Assembly (NCBI GenBank): GCA_963678275.1
Contig: OY782765.1
Span: forward strand, 4,898,001 to 4,962,000
Reading direction: 5' to 3'
From: G963677445 sp963678275
GTDB taxonomy: Bacteria > Bacteroidota > Ignavibacteria > Ignavibacteriales > Melioribacteraceae
Length of the DNA stretch: 64,000 bases
Shown here: positions 61,923 to 64,000 of the stretch, one piece after another
How the letters are laid out: each line of letters starts with the position of its first letter
Numbering within the stretch: the stretch's first letter is position 1
Notes under the pieces: generated by a model
The model's input: the letters and a program-made list of their open reading frames with translations, nothing else
What the model was told of the DNA's origin: nothing
Databases searched by the model: none
Position numbers and translations under genes: made by a program

Positions 61923-61931
61923 ATCGTTCTT

Positions 61932-62663
61932 ATGAATAATCCCGCCGATTCAAAATATCCCCTTATCTGGAATAAAGATGATTTTTTCATAAAAATTTAC
62001 TGCTCCATACCCAATATCGCCACCGGCATTCTGCTGACAACCACAAAACGAAATATGATTATTGATCCGGGCGACGGCATATTGCGCGATCTGAATGAGG
62101 ATATCGGGACTAAAGAAATATTGAAGATATCAGATATTTTTATCAGTCACGGGCATCACGATCATGTGGGGGGATTATGGTCATTCCTGACATATCTTTC
62201 GGTTATGAGAAGGGAAGAGCCGTTAAATATATATTTTCCCGCGAAAACGGTTGAGATATGCAGCATATTTAAAGCGTTCAAAGAGGTTTACGCGAAAGAA
62301 CTCAGTTATGAAATACATATGATTAAGATTGAGGATGAGAACCCGATTGATCTCGGGGATATAATGATTGAACCATTCCCGGTTAATCATAAGGAGAGGC
62401 CTTCCCCCGATATGCCGGCCCATCCTGTTCCTTCACTCGGTTTCAAATTTTTCTATAACGGGAAATCAATTTGTTATGGGGGCGATACTGCCTGGTGCCG
62501 GGAACTGGAGGATAAAGCCAGGGGGTCTGATCTCGCGGTTATTGAGGCGGGGGCTGATGATGAAAACTTATCCGATTTACATATGACAATTCAGCAGGCG
62601 ACGGAAATAGGGAAAACCGCCGGTGAATTTTTCTTAGTACATGTGCCACAAAAAGGGAAATAA
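61932..62663 (+). CDS. Metallo-beta-lactamase-fold hydrolase
   Basis: The 243-residue product has the metal-binding signature SHGHHDHVGGLWSF (HxHxDH, about 75-80), a following His in FPVNHKERPSP, an Asp in CYGGDTAWCRELED, and a final His in LHMTIQQATEIG or VHVPQKGK. It belongs to the RNase Z/AtsA-like branch (ribonuclease Z-like fold), with no extra domains. It starts ten bases after the Fur-family stop and ends one base before the M28 gene, so these three are co-transcribed. Substrate unknown. Confidence 0.9.
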   Translation: MNNPADSKYPLIWNKDDFFIKIYCSIPNIATGILLTTTKRNMIIDPGDGILRDLNEDIGTKEILKISDIFISHGHHDHVGGLWSFLTYLSVMRREEPLNIYFPAKTVEICSIFKAFKEVYAKELSYEIHMIKIEDENPIDLGDIMIEPFPVNHKERPSPDMPAHPVPSLGFKFFYNGKSICYGGDTAWCRELEDKARGSDLAVIEAGADDENLSDLHMTIQQATEIGKTAGEFFLVHVPQKGK

Positions 62664-62664
62664 A

Positions 62665-64000
62665 ATGAAAAAAATTATCTTTTTAGTGTTGATCCCATTT
62701 ATGATTTTTGCCCAGAAGGGTGAAATAAATCATGCTATTACCGCTGATGAAGTTCAGCAGCATATAAATTTTCTCGCTTCCGATGAACTGGAAGGTAGAA
62801 TGACAGGAACCGAAGGCTGTTATGAAGCGGGTGATTATATCGCCGATGAAATGAAATTATATGGCCTGAAGCCTCTTTTCGACGGCAGTTATTTCCAGGA
62901 ATTTGAGTTTACCGCAGATATAGAGCTGACAGATAATAACAGCGTCATCTTTAATCTTGACGGTGAAAAAATTGAACTTAAATCGGAAACCGATTTTATC
63001 ACCGCTCCCTTTTCAGGTGATCAGAACGCGACCGGTAAAGTTGTTTTTGCCGGCTATGGAATATCAGCCCCCCGGGTTGAATATGATGATTATGAAGGGC
63101 TGGATGTTGAAGGCAAATTTGTGATGGTATTCCGTTTCCATCCGGAACATGACAGCGTAATGTCCCCATTCGACGGATTCTCCTCTTTCCGCGATAAAGC
63201 CACTGTAGCTTTCGGAAAGGGAGCGCTGGGCATAATATTTGTCAATCCTCCGCAGCCTGAGATGGAAGAGGATAAACTGATGAAATTCAGATATGACAGG
63301 GGTGGCAAAGTTGATATCGGCGCCGTTCATATTAAACAGGAATTTGCCGCAAAAATATTTAAAAGCGCGGGCAAAGATATTTCTGAAATTCAGAAAAAAA
63401 TTGACGCGGATAAAAAACCTGTGACATTCGAAATTGATGGCCTGGAAGTTTCATTACAGACCGAAGTAAAAGAAATTGTCCACAAAGGAAGAAATGTCGC
63501 CGGTTATCTGGAAGGAAATGATCCGGAACTAAAGAATGAATATATTGTGGTTGGCGCCCATTATGATCACCTGGGTTATGGAGAACACGGATCACTTTTC
63601 AGGGGAGAAGGAAAAGAAATCCATAACGGCGCTGATGATAACGCGTCGGGAACTGTCGGGGTTATTGAACTGGCTGAAAAATTTGCCGGAAATAAAGACA
63701 AAATTAAACGCTCGATGATATTTACAACCTTCAGCGGCGAGGAACTCGGACTTCTTGGCTCACGTCATTTTGTGGATAATTCCCCTGTAAGACCTGAAGA
63801 AATGGTCGCGATGTTTAATATGGATATGATTGGCAGATTGAAGGAGGATACAAGTCTGACTGTCTTTGGTACTGGCACGGCAACCGAATGGAATGACCTT
63901 CTGAACAGTAAAAATGAGAAATATCATTTTAACCTGACTCTCAATAAGGATGGCTACAGCCCGAGCGATAACACTTCATTTTACGCTGAAAAAGTGCCGG
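62665..64000 (+). CDS. M28 family zinc aminopeptidase, 3' end beyond right edge
   Basis: The frame opens at an ATG one base after the MBL stop and stays open to the window end, 445 codons. Signal peptide MKKIIFLVLIPFMIFAQ. Residues about 110-260 are a PA-like insert (ATGKVVFAGYGISAPRVEYD, DVEGKFVMVFRF). The M28 zinc ligands appear in order: VGAHYDHLGYG (His), IHNGADDNASGT (Asp), FSGEELGLLGSRH (Glu pair) and NMDMIGRL (Asp). The last His ligand lies beyond the edge. Exported aminopeptidase likely. Confidence 0.93.
   Translation, partial: MKKIIFLVLIPFMIFAQKGEINHAITADEVQQHINFLASDELEGRMTGTEGCYEAGDYIADEMKLYGLKPLFDGSYFQEFEFTADIELTDNNSVIFNLDGEKIELKSETDFITAPFSGDQNATGKVVFAGYGISAPRVEYDDYEGLDVEGKFVMVFRFHPEHDSVMSPFDGFSSFRDKATVAFGKGALGIIFVNPPQPEMEEDKLMKFRYDRGGKVDIGAVHIKQEFAAKIFKSAGKDISEIQKKIDADKKPVTFEIDGLEVSLQTEVKEIVHKGRNVAGYLEGNDPELKNEYIVVGAHYDHLGYGEHGSLFRGEGKEIHNGADDNASGTVGVIELAEKFAGNKDKIKRSMIFTTFSGEELGLLGSRHFVDNSPVRPEEMVAMFNMDMIGRLKEDTSLTVFGTGTATEWNDLLNSKNEKYHFNLTLNKDGYSPSDNTSFYAEKVP

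Noticed and set aside
1..64000. tRNA, rRNA and tmRNA genes
   Set aside because: I looked for T-loop GTTCGANTC strings and rRNA-like blocks and saw none with a matching cloverleaf. Absence is by eye only; tRNAscan-SE and Infernal would settle it.

Overview
The window looks like chromosome of a free-living, Gram-negative member of the FCB (Bacteroidota/Ignavibacteriota/Calditrichota) group; an Ignavibacteria-like organism is the best guess. Two secreted proteins end in the type IX secretion (T9SS) tail with the YPNPFNP signature. There is a TonB receptor next to a DUF4249 lipoprotein, a head-GIN-domain lipoprotein, a LytTR/LytS-type regulator pair and many WD40 or beta-propeller proteins. Spacing to AAGGAG-like ribosome sites is typical and codon use is moderately AT-rich. 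No rRNA, tRNA, CRISPR array, intact transposase or phage gene was seen. Taxonomy is inference from these traits.

Layout. 1-793: a very AT-rich unknown gene leaving the left edge. 0.8-8.6 kb (minus): membrane, secreted and SOUL proteins, then an envelope operon (beta-barrel, GIN lipoprotein, TonB receptor, DUF4249). 8.6-12.6 kb: repeat-filled DNA followed by an accessory patch with an orphan antitoxin, toxin debris and an intact XRE-ImmA/DUF4411 pair. 12.8-21.5 kb (minus): a six-gene operon encoding a very diverged peptide-type ABC importer with a membrane-tethered binding protein, a 792-residue lipoprotein and an extra secreted protein. 22.3-24.6 kb: a MazF-type toxin killed by two stop codons beside its intact antitoxin, a CapA-type phosphoesterase and a ParE/RelE module. 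25.4-30.9 kb: LytTR/LytS regulators, two T9SS cargo proteins and a B12-binding protein. 31-37.4 kb: a propeller lipoprotein, an S9 peptidase, a cytidylate-kinase-like protein and long repeat-rich gaps. 37.4-39.8 kb: a gene fragment and a lipoprotein gene that looks like a lone integron cassette. 40-45.8 kb: an ECF sigma/anti-sigma/USP/TrmH operon, an M14 carboxypeptidase, a thioredoxin-like protein and a beta-barrel. 46.2-51.8 kb: a cytoplasmic WD40 protein, VapBC, and a large secreted WD40/caspase protein. 52-57 kb: AlaX-like editing protein, small membrane proteins and a MacB-type permease. 58.2-64 kb: a peroxide/redox operon (dodecin, two peroxiredoxins, QueD, two SDRs) divergent from a Fur/PerR regulator, then an MBL hydrolase and an M28 peptidase leaving the right edge.

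The most striking large-scale feature is the intergenic DNA. Gaps of 0.8-1.7 kb are built from a small set of recurring modules: a 40-bp element with a TTCTACGCAAAATGG core (ten copies), a composite element of about 0.35-0.5 kb with full or partial copies in both orientations, GC-rich palindromes, and an imperfect-palindrome (MITE-like) module. None encodes a protein. They look like non-autonomous repeats and give several places where recombination could invert or delete segments.
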